This document shows, in pieces, positions 50,140 through 61,532 of a stretch of DNA of 64,000 bases. A program made the translations under genes and the position numbers. Where the stretch lies: positions 11,222,001 to 11,286,000 of the forward strand of contig OZ059897.1 of NCBI GenBank assembly GCA_964057225.1, read 5' to 3'. This DNA is from Auanema rhodensis. Taxonomy: Eukaryota > Nematoda > Chromadorea > Rhabditida > Rhabditidae. Each line of letters opens with the position of its first letter. Positions within the stretch are counted from its first letter, which is position 1. Below the pieces are notes generated by a model. The model saw nothing but the letters and a program-made list of their open reading frames with translations. It made no database searches and was not told the DNA's origin.

Positions 50140-51045
50140 AAGAACTATACGAAATTATAATAATAATAAGATGATTTGGAATTGAGTCTCATGTTTCTAA
50201 ACAACAAAACGGTATGAGGAAGGTGACATATAGTATGGGGAGAAAATCCAACTAACTGGAGTTCCAACTAAATCCAACTAGAGTTATTCTTTCCTCAAAG
50301 CCGAAATCAATCCTTAAAAGAATGGTGTGGGTAATATCAAAATATATAAAATCTTTAGGTGAATCTGTTAACGAATTCAGCCTAAAGTCCTCATGTGGCT
50401 TCGAGGTCGGCTAACAGTATAAATCAGATGTTAATAGCAAGGATATGTGACTTAGGTTCAGACATGACAAAATTGTGAACAACGGGATCAAGTAAAATAA
50501 ATTCTTCCCAAAATGTATAATTTTTCTCTCTTATTATGAGAGTTCCTTGCATCTGTTCCCTATAACGATGTTGGCACCTCCGTTTTGTGTTTTAGCGTGG
50601 AGAAGATGGCAATGGATAGGAGAAAGTTAAAAAGAAAATGAATATTACGAGAGTAAAGTTTAAGAAAATAAGAGAAAATAAAATAAACGTTTGTGGTGGA
50701 ACCTCCACGTTCCGTTATGCTCTCGCATCTATCCTATAGACCAATGTAGTCTATGAGATGTGCAATATAGTGTTCCAGATGTAGCGGTATTAATAGAGCA
50801 TAATGGATAAACATAAGACTCGTGAAAAGAAAGGTTTATTCTACATAATGGTTACAATAAGTTACGATAAGAAAAAAAGAGATATAAACTATAGGTGAGC
50901 TCTGAAGAGATGACAAGCCATCCTTAGTCATTCCATGAGACAGAACTAAAGTCTGAGTTCTATATAAAGGGCGTGTCAGCTCCTCTCCTCTCTTGTCGTC
51001 TAGCTCTAACCCGCCTGCTACGTATTGATTATCCGGATGGAACTG
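50140..51045 (-). repeat. LTR of the minus-strand gypsy-class relative
   Basis: Several blocks match the LTR at 2033-3255 in inverted orientation: GTAGCAGGCGGGTTAGAG near 51018, GGAACCTCCACG near 50700, GTGCCAAC near 50568 and GTCACCTTCCTCATACCG near 50220. Overall strongly diverged. 51046-51290 shows no clear feature. Confidence 0.7.
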
Positions 51046-51289
51046 TATTCCATTTCTGAGCGAAATGGCGCAATTAAGGATTAATTTGTTGATCGTTTAA
51101 AGCGTTGGCGTGAAGGATCCATGTGATTATCCAGATTACTTGTTAGATCCGATAAAGAATATGCTTCTGAATAATCAATAAACGAGACAAGAGTCTCAGT
51201 AGTGGATTCAAAAATTGGTGAAGAAAAACAAGATTGAGTGGTAGTAGCGTTACATATTGTTTCTTCCCGTCTTTTCATGGTCGGAAGAT

Positions 51290-51632
51290 ATATGTACTTC
51301 TACCTTGTTCCTTAGGTAGGCAGACCCGAACGCCCCGATTTCCTTATTAAGAAAAATATTTAAAGAGAAAAGGATTCATTATCAGATAACAAGAAAATAC
51401 AATATAAGAATTACATTAAGAAAGAATATAAAAAGATATAATAGAGTATTAAATAGAGTATATTTATAGATGATAAAGAGATGAGACTCACATGGCTATA
51501 AGACAACCTATCTGGGTCAGGCCAGAAGCAAGTGTGTCATGTGTGTCCCATGTTGTAGGCGGGGCTTGTTCAGGCTCCCGCTATTTGAATAGCGCGCACA
51601 TGTTTACCATGTGCTTGCCGATGTGACATCCC
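51290..51632 (-). repeat. candidate LTR of another retrotransposon
   Basis: On the minus strand it begins TGTCACATCGGC, holds TATAAATATA near 51470, and follows pol remnants after a short gap, as a 3' LTR would. No second copy is in the window, so the call is tentative. Confidence 0.4.
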
Positions 51633-52259
51633 CCCACCTTAAAAAGTTGAACTTCCTCGTTCAAAAACAAAATAAATTAATTCGCTTTTTAAGATAGTTG
51701 GATGTTGGAAAAAAAAATCATGGTGTAGTGGATAAAAAAAATGTATACAATACGATTTGAAAGTTTAGCTATTGTCTCTTCAAGTTTGTTGAATTTGAAA
51801 TGTAGTATCGAGTAGATTCTATTCCATTCACTTGAGTAGTGAAATGCTTGCAAACGAGAGCTTTGCTTCTAAACCATTCGACTGTGATATAGTCGTTCAT
51901 TTTCTTGAGTTGTACAGGTACGGTGTTACCCTGAGAATAGGTCGAGCCCGTTCTGTACAAAAAAATAAAAACTCGTTTGACCCGTATGACTAATGTCCAT
52001 AAGGTGAATACAAGTAATGATTAAGCATAACAAATAGCAAGATTCACAAGAGAATATTGAAAAAAATCTACTCAATGAAAATTGGAGTAATAAAACAAAA
52101 CCTTGTAAAACAATAGCAGACTTCTCAGAGAAAATCAATCAACAACAACGAAGTGTTACAATCAGAAATGGCACAAAATAAAAAAAAATTCAACAATTTG
52201 ATTTTGTTAAAAAAAAAACTACCTTCAAGAAATTGTGATAACCGGAATAAATGTTGTCC
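51633..52259 (-). other. unidentified sequence after the pol remnant
   Basis: No convincing coding frame. It may be the degraded 3' part of the retrotransposon at 52260-53420. Confidence 0.3.
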
Positions 52260-53420
52260 GTTGATAAGGTTTGACAAAGTCCTTGTGTACTCTTCTGCTT
52301 TTTCCTTTTCCCAAGTTGTTCCCCATTTACTAAAAGCGTCTTGAATACTCAAGATGTATCGATGTCCGTCATTAGTGCGAGGTAAAGGACCTAGTATATC
52401 TACATGAATACGATCAAATAGCTTATCGGGTATAACAAATCTTCCCATAGGTTGAATTTAGGATTGGTGTGGGTTAGATTTTCTACTTGCACATTTTGTA
52501 CAACGATTAATAAATTCAGTTATTTGTGGAACCATATTAGTCCAAAAGTATCGTCGTCGAATCGCATCAGTAGTTTTATTTATACCTAGGTGTGCACCAA
52601 TTTTGAAATCTTCGTGAAAAAATTTGATGACAACATCAGTTATTTTGTCGTTTCGAGAATAATTTTTGCTGTTTTGCATGTTATATGCCTTCTCGTTCTT
52701 CATACCGGTCTGATATATTAGCCGGACAGTTTTCATTATTAATTCGAGAAAGTGCTTCGCGAATCCAGGGAACTCCAGCTTGAACTTTCCGTATTTCATC
52801 ACAATTTAGTTGGTCAAGAGAAGTAATCGTTGTAATATGAGCAATAAAAACATCAACAGGTTTTACTTTGTCCTTTGGTTTAGTAGGACGACAGTCATTT
52901 GCTTCGTTTCCTATATGCGTGGAGAGAGCATCACAGACACTGTTTAATTTGCCAGGACGATATTCAATCTTTATGTTGAAATCTTGTATCATTAGTTGAT
53001 ACTTGGCTAATCTACCTATGACGACATTAAACTGGTTAATGGTCGGTGATCTGTGATAACTGTGGTAGGCACTCCTAATACATAGGTACATAATTGTTAA
53101 AGAGCAAAGACTAAACCGAGTGCTTCAACTTCAATAGGAGGATATTTCCGTTCCGCTGGAGTCAACTTTCTACTAGCGAACGCAAGCGAACGGGTGTAAT
53201 GGAGAATTTTTCTCTGCTGATTGCAATAAAACTGCTCCCACAGCGATCATACTGCCATCACTTTCTATGACAAAAGGTTGGTCTGCTTTAGGAGGTTTCA
53301 GTACAGGGGCAGTACACAGTAATGTTTTTAAAGTTTTAAATGCGTCTGCATGTTCCGATTTCCACTCAAAATGAGTATCCTTATGTGTTAACTTATACAA
53401 TGGCTCAGCTATTCCGGCAT
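52260..53420 (-). pseudogene. gypsy-type pol remnant: RNase H and integrase N-terminal half
   Basis: Read from right to left: RT/RNase H with VIESDGS and GAVLLQ near 53270, a tether with VCDALS near 52930, the integrase zinc region (FHEDFKIGAHLG, CTKCASRK) near 52510-52620, and the first catalytic D in HVDILGPLP near 52400. Frameshifts and stops split it, and the integrase ends before the second D. Polinton P3 abuts at 53425. Confidence 0.82.
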
Positions 53421-53424
53421 AATT

Positions 53425-53751
53425 TTGAATAAAAACATCAACGATACAATAATAGCCAGGCGTCCCATTGATTTTTCAAATAACATTAATACAATGTATA
53501 TATATTGTGATATTGTAGAATATTCCATTCTTGGTAATGTGAAAGCTAATTTACTTGCATGTTTACCTGTACCCCCTCCTACTGAATTTGGTAAAATGAT
53601 TGCCAAAACATTTAATCCTATTCGTTATGTACCAATCACTAGACAAACACTCGATACCATACGTATTGAAATTTTAGATGAATTTGGTCGTCCTATGCAA
53701 TTTAATTATGGTTCTACAGTTGTTACATTACATGTTAAAAATATGAAATAA
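53425..53751 (+). pseudogene. minor capsid C-terminal fragment (P3)
   Basis: Open from NDTIIARRPIDF to the stop, with the intact sequence where P4 has lost 7 bases. The N-terminal two-thirds is missing. Confidence 0.8.
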
Positions 53752-53756
53752 ACGTT

Positions 53757-54221
53757 TTATTCAACAGTTATACAATACCACATTTTTATTTTCGAAGGTT
53801 TAAAAGATAGTTTAGGGCAGTTTTGTTTGTCGCTCGGCTCGTGTTGTGAATGTTCTCCGTCACTATTGCTGCGGCATCTTTTTGATTGGGTTGAATGTAC
53901 AAACTCCTCAGCTTTTTCAAAGGGTTTGCTGGTATCATTTCCATCACCATCTTCACCATTCGTTCCATTATTATTATGAATACGCCGAATATGACGCTCA
54001 CAATTGAATCTTGTTCCAAAAGTTTCACTACAATGAGGGCACAAACGTCTACGAACACCATCCAAATGTCCATATTTTTGAATAAAGTCAGCATTGCTGA
54101 TATAATTGTTACATATGGGTTGAATCCCTGCATGCCTTTTCAAAACGTGATCACTAAAATGCTTGGTTGAAGAAAATATTTCCTTGCATGTACCACAATA
54201 TTTGTTACATAAAAGTTCCAT
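53757..54221 (-). CDS. C2H2 zinc-finger protein (P3 copy)
   Basis: 154 codons with both fingers complete (CGTC, CPHC). The translation equals that of P4 by eye. Convergent with the minor capsid gene, stops five bases apart. Confidence 0.75.
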   Translation of the reverse strand: MELLCNKYCGTCKEIFSSTKHFSDHVLKRHAGIQPICNNYISNADFIQKYGHLDGVRRRLCPHCSETFGTRFNCERHIRRIHNNNGTNGEDGDGNDTSKPFEKAEEFVHSTQSKRCRSNSDGEHSQHEPSDKQNCPKLSFKPSKIKMWYCITVE

Positions 54222-54262
54222 TAGAGGAAAATGAAAAACGACCACACGCAATCAACCCACTT

Positions 54263-54433
54263 TTATATAATGAGCAACAATATGACTAGTGTTGTACAAA
54301 AGCCCAATCCCAATGCTATACCTTTAATAAATGGCACTGAAATACATTTCAACATTCTCCTGTATAAAGGCGCTGGTTTAGATTGCTCCAACGTGTATTT
54401 GACACATAATTCACAGTGACAAGGAATATTCAT
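54263..54433 (-). CDS. small tail-anchored membrane protein (P3 copy)
   Basis: 56 codons, same hydrophobic C-terminus as P1. Confidence 0.6.
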   Translation of the reverse strand: MNIPCHCELCVKYTLEQSKPAPLYRRMLKCISVPFIKGIALGLGFCTTLVILLLII

Positions 54434-54474
54434 AACTGACCACGTAATGTAGCAGGTTATTAATGACAAATTTC

Positions 54475-54930
54475 TTATATAGTAGCCAATTTATAGTCGA
54501 ATACTTTATGCATAAACGCTTTAATAAAGACATCATCATTTTTCAATAGTTTAAAAAATGAACAAATGCTTTCAAATGAATTACCAGCCGACAACATTAG
54601 TATTACAAATACCACATAGCCACCACAAGTGTATTCAATTATGCGTTGTGGTTTGCAAGTATTAATTTTTACCTTTTTATATTTGGCCAGATAATTTTGA
54701 ATGTACTTGTTCATTTTATATCCCAAGCTACAGAAAAAATAGGCTTGCTTGTTACGGACAAAGATGACCTGCCAATGTGTGCCTGGCTTATCATGTGTGT
54801 CAGTATTTACGACAAGTGCAAAGTTTTTACGACGCGTTTTGGGTAGAGTATCAGCGCTATATACACCGAGGAATAGTTTCCGAGTGCTGGGGACAGATTG
54901 CAATAGTGATACTATTTCAGACGAATACAT
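54475..54930 (-). CDS. adenain-like protease (P3 copy)
   Basis: 151 codons, intact, with GTHWQV and CGGYVVF; one residue difference from P1 just before the His (THDKP for TLDKP). Confidence 0.82.
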   Translation of the reverse strand: MYSSEIVSLLQSVPSTRKLFLGVYSADTLPKTRRKNFALVVNTDTHDKPGTHWQVIFVRNKQAYFFCSLGYKMNKYIQNYLAKYKKVKINTCKPQRIIEYTCGGYVVFVILMLSAGNSFESICSFFKLLKNDDVFIKAFMHKVFDYKLATI

Positions 54931-54981
54931 TTTAGTAGAATGATCTAGTGTAACTTTTGTATTGCGCGCGTGCGGTTCGAT

Positions 54982-55281
54982 ATGCCGCACCTCCTTTTGG
55001 ATGTCAACTCTATTCAATGGACAACACTTTTAAATCAACAAATGGGTGGCGCCCCATTTAGCGGAATGATGTTTCAACGTGGAATGCAGAGGGGTCATGG
55101 TTTGGGTGGTATTTTGGCAACTTTGGCATCATTTCTACCACGCATCATTCAATCACCTATAGCCCAAAATCTCATCAATGCCGGAAGAAACGCCTTATCC
55201 AGTGCTGTAAGCATTAGTCCAGTTGTAAATTCACCTCTTGGCGGACAGTTGCTGAAAACTGGTAATGAAATTGTTGATGGG
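54982..55281 (+). pseudogene. major capsid N-terminal fragment (P3), cut by P4
   Basis: 100 codons of the pX-like region from MPHLLL to VDG, then the P4 terminus. The shell domain is absent. Confidence 0.82.
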
Positions 55282-55925
55282 AGTAGAGAGCCATGCCGAA
55301 TTTACTAGCCACGCCCCCAAACAGTTGCTAAAAACATACTTTTGAGGGCGTCAGCTGCTAAAAACATACTTTTGGGGGCGTCAGCTGTCAAAATCATATT
55401 TTCAGCGTCAGCTGTCAAAAATATAATTTTCCTCCCGAGGCAGGCTCTCGAGCCTGCACATGGATCAAAGTGCATGATTTTTTTAAAATCTTTTTTAAAA
55501 TTATTTTTTAATGTATTATTTTAAATGAATTTTTATTATTTATATATTTGTTAATTGTATTTGTAAATATTTTTAAAATTATTTCTTTTTAAATGTATTT
55601 TTAATATTTATATATGTTTTAAATATTATTATTTAATTATTTCTTTTTAAATATATTTCTAATAATATTTCTTTTTAAATGTATTTTAATATTTATATAT
55701 TTTTTAATTGTATCTTTAAAACTGAATAAAATATTTCTCATATATATTGTTTTTTATATATTTAAATATTTTTAAAAAGTAATCAATATGTTCACCGTAC
55801 CTCTTATGGGTTACTCAATGGAACTCATATCGAAGGTCAATTCGATAAGAAGTACTAAATATTTAAACTAAATTTAATGAAACACATATCGAAGGTTAAT
55901 TCGATAAGATCGTTAAAACAGGTGC
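55282..55925 (+). repeat. P4 left TIR
   Basis: Diverged version of the P1 terminus with four CAGCTG/CAGTTG units and two TATCGAA/TTCGATA units near 55830 and 55885. A perfect hairpin GCAGGCTC-TC-GAGCCTGC lies near 55441-55458 and is absent from the other TIRs. Confidence 0.85.
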
Positions 55926-56700
55926 ACTACACATGGCAAAAGTTGTGTTCATAAAAATATGATAAATAGCTGTACACCATATGTACACATAACGCTAAAG
56001 AATACTTACTATGCCAAGGGGTCATGAGTATATACGAAAATTTTCAAATTTTTTAACATCAAAAATGTTACTTTAAAGTAATTGTTGTTGTAGCCCTAAT
56101 AGTTTATAAATGTTCTGAGAGGTAATGTATTTCATAACTATGTTCAAGAATAGAATAAATGTTTCGTAATATATTTATTGAACAATAAATTTTCATTTAA
56201 AATTAGAACATGTGTTAACATTTTGTAAGAGTTTCTTTTTTACAAAATGTCTGGAAATGTTGTACTTGTAATCGGATGTGTACAAGTCTGTTTTTCGCAA
56301 CAATCCTGCGTTTCCTCAGTGGGATCCAACATTTTGAATTAGTGTTTCCTGAAAATAAGAGTGTACCACAGCTGTTATAATAAGAATATGAATACAATAT
56401 TAAACGATCCTATTGTAATCTTCCACAATTTTGGATGACAGTTGTTATTGTATAGGGACTTGTCACAAATGAGTTGAATTATTGTTAAATATTTGTATTT
56501 ACGAAGTCGAATGCTGTAACAAGTAATTAATAAGCGGATAGTTTACAGGTTGTTAATCCGGCAACTGTTGGCGCAATCGGTGTATTTTAGCGCATTTGGC
56601 AGCTGTTTGCGCAACAAACTGCTAATTAATGTATAAATGCATATATTTGTTGTAATATATAACAAATAGAAAAGCCGCATACAGCAGTCAACTGTTTTGT
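55926..56700. other. P4 interval between TIR and zinc-ribbon gene
   Basis: No convincing gene. A short match to the P1 interval (GTTTACAGGTT, GCGCAA) near 56540 supports equivalent position. Confidence 0.4.
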
Positions 56701-56789
56701 GAAAGAGGTGGAGTGGGTAGAGATTTACAACAAAGTTTGTATAAAAGGTGGCAAAATTTTTTTGACCGAAATTTGCATTTCAGCTCCGC

Positions 56790-56905
56790 CAACAAGTCGA
56801 CTCTACGATCCAGTTCTGTCAACAAGTCTACTCTCCGATCCAGCTCCGCCACCAAGTTTTCTCGCCGATCCACCTCTGCCAACAAGTCGACGATCTGATC
56901 CAACG
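56790..56905 (+). repeat. four ~30-bp tandem repeats upstream of the zinc-ribbon gene
   Basis: Units of the form CTCCGCCAACAAGTCGACTC with GATCC follow each other four times with changes. Two forward frames stay open through them (one reads SSANKSTLRS repeats), because the unit length is a multiple of three. It could be coding or a leader repeat; P1 lacks it. Confidence 0.6.
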
Positions 56906-57002
56906 TCAACAGACTGCTGCTAGGACTTTTCTCTACTCTACTTGGACCCTAGACGTAAAAGTTTGTTGTTGTTTAGGAAAAGCCTCCAATTGGGCTACAA
57001 AC

Positions 57003-57596
57003 ATGAAGCGTTCCGCTCTTGTTGATGTAGAGAATATTGTACCTTCGACACCGGAACCGGATGTTCCACGATCACCCACACCAGGACCCAACTTTGCTGC
57101 CACATTCTTTGGTAAGGTTTTATTTTTGTTATCAATTATTTTTTGTTTAGACACACCAAAAAAGCAGGTACAAATCTCAAAGGATAGCTCTCCACAACAG
57201 CCTGTAGTTATGAGACCAATATGTCTCTGCAAAACTTGTAGGGAAACATTGCAAGTCGTAGACGAGTACCACTGTTTCAGCCTCTGTGTCAAGTGTAGAG
57301 CGAGGAATGATGCCTTAGGGCTTTTAAAAGTTTTCCGTCATTATAAACCTGAAAATTCAACAATCAATGTAGGATTATAAAATTATTAATTCTAATTATT
57401 ATTTTTTCTTTTACAGATGCGTTCTTATTCTAGCATGTCATCAACACAATTGTTGAATAATATGGGTTACATTGCCATTTATACTGATGAGTCAACTGTC
57501 AAGTCTTTTGGTTATAAGCAGAATGTGTTCTACTTTAAATTAAGTCAACAGGCGCTCAACTTGAATATGCTTATCCGTTTTGATCCATCGTTTTGA
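57003..57596 (+). CDS. spliced small cysteine-rich protein (P4 copy)
   Basis: Exons 57003-57111, 57151-57368 and 57417-57596, introns of 39 and 48 nt with GTAAGG...GTTTAG and GTAGGA...TTACAG. N-terminal Pro/Ser/Thr-rich region, then CLCKTC ... HCFSLCVKC, then a strand-rich end (YKQNVFYFK). Diverged from P1 in sequence but not in exon plan, which supports a real gene. Confidence 0.7.
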
Positions 57597-57685
57597 CTAC
57601 AACAAGCACAAACTGTTTAATGGACAGTTGGTTGATTTTGTTGTGTTATATTTAAATTTTCTTAGCCGTAACATTTTTTTTCCAG

Positions 57686-57838
57686 CTCTTGAAGTTTGAA
57701 ATTATCCATCAACAGCCGACTCTCAAACCAACTGGTAAGCATTGAAAATTTAAATATTAATCAGTTTATAATTATAGGTTATATCATTGTCTTGGCTTTT
57801 ATGTTTTGCTGGTTTTTTATTGTTACAATATGAACGAT
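57686..57838 (+). other. possible extra exons encoding a hydrophobic segment
   Basis: 57686-57734 is bounded by TTTCCAG and GTAAGC; 57778 follows ATTATAG and in one frame reads IIVLAFMFCWFFIVTI to a TGA. Could be a short membrane-protein gene or alternative 3' end of the preceding one. Confidence 0.35.
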
Positions 57839-57892
57839 TGATCAAATAAATCATTTATTATTAATACAATTGTTTACAACAACAGTGAAAAA

Positions 57893-58960
57893 TTATACAT
57901 TTAAATTTTCTGCATCTATCCATTCATTAAAGTTGTCGGGATAGCCACTCCGTTTCACAAATACTTGGCGTTTACCATTTCGTGTACGCTCTTTCAAAAC
58001 TTTCTCAATATAGTACTGGTTGCTTTTATTAGTAGCCAACACAAGTTCAGGCTCATAAAATATTCCCTTTATACGTTCACCATTATAATCTACAAGTTTA
58101 TACACGGTTGGGTTCCCGGCTACAATCTCATCAATTGTGAATAGTTCCATTGTATATCCAGACTCGTAACGTTTTTCAAAAGTACGCCTGTTCTTGCTTA
58201 TGCGAACATTATCACCAATTTTGAATCGGTTGCGAACAGCTGGTGCATATTCTTCAACGAATATATTTGCTGTAACATCTACGGGGCGCATTTTAATCGA
58301 CCGATTATAAGATTTGTTTATTCCTTCGACCAAGTCATCTAGTATATCAATCTATCGATGATTATTCTTGTAATAGAGATATTTCATCATGCGTGTTTTT
58401 AAAGTTCTATTTGCTCGCTCCACCATTGCAGCCTTTTGTGGTGAACTTGTAGATCCGTGCAGTATGGCAAACTTTTTGAATAGTTTTTCACAATGATTAT
58501 TATAAAACTCTGTGCCATTATCAGTAATCAACTGAATTGGTATAAAATTCTTGAATAAACTTTCAAATGCACTAGCAACCTCTATACCACCTTTAGTTTT
58601 CAAAGGCCTAACATTTAACATGCGTGTATAAACATCAATCATGGTCAACATGTAAGCATAGCCGTCGTTTAATTTTTTATATTTTTGCATATCAACCAAA
58701 TCTGCTTGCACTGTTAGAAATCGACCACATCCTCTAGTCTTTCTAGTCTGCATACGCATTCTGGTTGGTTTATGCCGTGTAAAAGTTTCAGAATCTTGCA
58801 AAAAATCATCAACTTGTACCTTTGAAATGCCATGTTTTCGTGCTTGCGATAATAAATTCTTGGCTGATGTATATGAAGCTGGATGTTTTATATCGTAATA
58901 AATGCTCGCCAAAATATCATTTCCATAATCTAATGTAGAACCTTTTACGACCTTGGCCAT
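57893..58960 (-). pseudogene. Polinton integrase with nonsense codon (P4 copy)
   Basis: Same 355-codon gene as 28392-29459, with all three catalytic residues, but TGG has become TAG after NNHR near 58350, downstream of the catalytic E. The chromodomain also has R for W (VKRSGY), removing an aromatic residue usually important for histone-tail binding. Confidence 0.88.
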
Positions 58961-59633
58961 TCTGTGAGTCTCCTTCTCGTGGTGTGTAATATGATTCGGC
59001 GGCAGTATCAAAAGTTTTTGACCTTTTACTTTTGAGTGTACGAACCGGTGATGGTGAATATCGAATAACAGCTTTACGATGACGAGGCGTTCTAGGTAAT
59101 AGAGTAGAGTCCAAGTCTGTAACAGCCGGTTCAGCTCTAGTTACAACGTCAACTGAATCATTGTCAGCCGACTCTCTTCTAGTTTGTTTCTTGTTAGAAC
59201 TAGATACGCCTTTACTGGCTAAAAACTTTGACAAGACTGAAAATCCATTGGACTCCGTTTTTGTTTTATCCAATACAAAATCTAAAATTTTTGTAATATT
59301 GGTGTTTGGTACAGCCTCATTATTAATCACAAGTTGGTTATTCTTGTTTGTGCGCACCTCTGGAAATTTCTCCCACAAATTGTTATACTTTCTTGGCAAC
59401 TTGTATTCTGGCAATAGAGGTGGATCAGCATTTTCCACTTGTACTGATATGGGCGCATCTATACTTTCTCTATAGTTTTCGAGACGAGCAATCAAGTCTT
59501 CGTATAGTTCAGCCTTTTTATAATCGGGTATAGCTTTATTTTCTCGTAAAAGCTTGAGCTCTGCATCAAACTTGTCTATATTAATTGTTTCCTCGTCGAC
59601 AGGAATTAGTCGATATTTATGGTTGAGCTTCAT
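58917..59633 (-). CDS. conserved 238-residue Polinton protein (P4 copy)
   Basis: Intact copy of the gene at 27719-28435, overlapping the integrase start and the preceding stop in the same way. Confidence 0.7.
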   Translation of the reverse strand: MKLNHKYRLIPVDEETINIDKFDAELKLLRENKAIPDYKKAELYEDLIARLENYRESIDAPISVQVENADPPLLPEYKLPRKYNNLWEKFPEVRTNKNNQLVINNEAVPNTNITKILDFVLDKTKTESNGFSVLSKFLASKGVSSSNKKQTRRESADNDSVDVVTRAEPAVTDLDSTLLPRTPRHRKAVIRYSPSPVRTLKSKRSKTFDTAAESYYTPREGDSQNGQGRKRFYIRLWK

Positions 59634-59938
59634 GATTTAAAACCAAAATAGGCAATACCACATGTAACTATGGTTTTCAATTGTTTGTGTGAAAGCGTTG
59701 CCAATAATGATTTAGCCTTTTCCGGTGTGCGTATCAAAGCTATTTGACGTAATAATGAAGATATGGGCAAGAGGGTTTTATATTCCTTGTTAGTTAAAAG
59801 AAAATTATTATTTTTCACAATATTAAATACAATTTCAACAATAATTTCAATTTGTGCAAAAGAAAATGAGGAAACAGAACAAGGAGTTTCGGCGCAAGAA
59901 GACAAATAGTTGAAATTTGACAAAATACGACCACTCAT
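59630..59938 (-). CDS. conserved small Polinton protein (P4 copy)
   Basis: 102 codons, intact, same ATGA overlap with the next gene as P1. Confidence 0.6.
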   Translation of the reverse strand: MSGRILSNFNYLSSCAETPCSVSSFSFAQIEIIVEIVFNIVKNNNFLLTNKEYKTLLPISSLLRQIALIRTPEKAKSLLATLSHKQLKTIVTCGIAYFGFKS

Positions 59939-59950
59939 TAAACAAGCACT

Positions 59951-60597
59951 TTAATCACTAAACACATTTCTGGCAACATAAACAATAGGGTTCTCCGCTG
60001 TTATATCAGATAGTATACGCTGCTTCTTACTTGTTAAAGGATGATTGTCAATCAGTAAATGACTATAGGGAGTAGACATTGCATCATCATACGCCTCTAG
60101 AGCATTTTTGAAACGTGGCCCAAATAATTGCTGCAGACAATTACGTATTTCTAAAATATCTGAATGACTTTTCATCAGTATTATATATGTACTATTGATT
60201 CAACTGGTCCTGTCCAGTTGAAATGCCGCTTGCACAAGATTAAACACTGCCAAATTCCAGTGATGTGCCCACACTGTAAAAATGTTGTTGAGTAATTCCT
60301 TTGCTGCTTTATTCGATGAAAAAAAGTTCATCAAATCATCCAGCACTAGTATAGTATTTACTCCCTTTGTTCTTTTATTAAATCAGGATCAGGAGGCCCT
60401 TGAATAATTATTAAACGCTCATCATTTATTGGTACACCTGACGATGATCCACATTGACTGAACCAGAATATTCTATCAATGGGGACGTTGAAAAACTTTT
60501 CAGTATTTTCGCATATGTGCTTTATGAGGGTTGTTTTACCGTATTGGGTTGCCCCTATTACAGTTGTCTGACTGGGTAGTTTGAAGCTGAAAACCAT
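59951..60597 (-). pseudogene. packaging ATPase, inactivated (P4 copy)
   Basis: Walker A (GATQYGKT) is intact, but one A is missing in the AAAAGGG run near 60367 and CGG/CCA has become TGA near 60199. C-terminal part remains open (59951-60175). Confidence 0.82.
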
Positions 60598-60676
60598 AAT
60601 CAACCACTCGTAAATGTACCTAAAATGCAAATGATTTCATTTGCAATAGTGTACACGTATCAAGTGGTGGTTTGTC

Positions 60677-61527
60677 ATGGATGATTTTTACATTACTCTT
60701 CCATCATCAGTTGACTCTGAAAAAAGTAATACATCATCAGTGTTTCTTACCAGATTACCTGAAACACTAAGGCTACGCAATAATAGATATTGCATTGGGC
60801 TGACAGACATCATTTTTCCTTGTTCTATATTAAATGTTCAAAAAGATTTATCTTATACACTACGTTTTTCCAATAGAAAATTTATTCTACACTTGCCTAA
60901 AGGCAACTATGCAAATGGTGATGAAATAATACGCGGAATCAATGCTGGAAGAGAATCATTTATCGCCAACAATACAAAGCCTCTTGGAGCTGAGGAAGAA
61001 GCACGTATAAAAAGTTTAATAGATAAAGATGAAGATGTAAAAAAGTGGTATAATAATCGCCAGGCTGAGGCTAAGCTAGTGGAGGAAATGCTCGCAGACG
61101 CCACATTTCAGTTTAACAAAACATTGCAGCGCATAGAGTTTGTAACAAGTAAGCGGCTATTGTTGAATGCAACACTCGGTGATGCTCTCGCATATTTTCT
61201 TGGTTTTGAAAATAAAAACATACAATAATAGCCAGGCGCCCCATTCATTTTTCAAATAACATTAATACAATGTATATATATTGTGATATTGTAGAATATT
61301 CCATTCTTGGTAATGTGAAAGCTAATTTACTTGCATGTTTACCTGTACCACCTCCTACTGAATTTGGTAAAATGATTGCCAAAACATTTAATCCTATTCG
61401 TTATGTACCAATCACTAGACAAACACTCGATACCATACGTATTGAAATTTTAGATGAATTTGGTCGTCCTATGCAATTTAATTATGGTTCTACAGTTGTT
61501 ACATTACATGTTAAAAATATGAAATAA
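60677..61527 (+). pseudogene. minor capsid protein with 7-base deletion (P4 copy)
   Basis: Starts MDDFYITLPSS and is open to FENKN, where 7 bases present in P1-P3 (GAACGAT or CAACGAT type) are missing near 61222. The C-terminal 85 codons continue in another frame (61270-61527). Confidence 0.82.
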
Positions 61528-61532
61528 ACGTT

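Larger units (their letters stand above)
53425..55281. mobile_element. Polinton fragment P3
   Basis: Carries the block minor capsid 3' end, zinc-finger protein, membrane protein, protease and capsid 5' end, nearly identical to 61200-63060 in P4. It is cut at 55281 by the P4 terminus. Confidence 0.88.
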
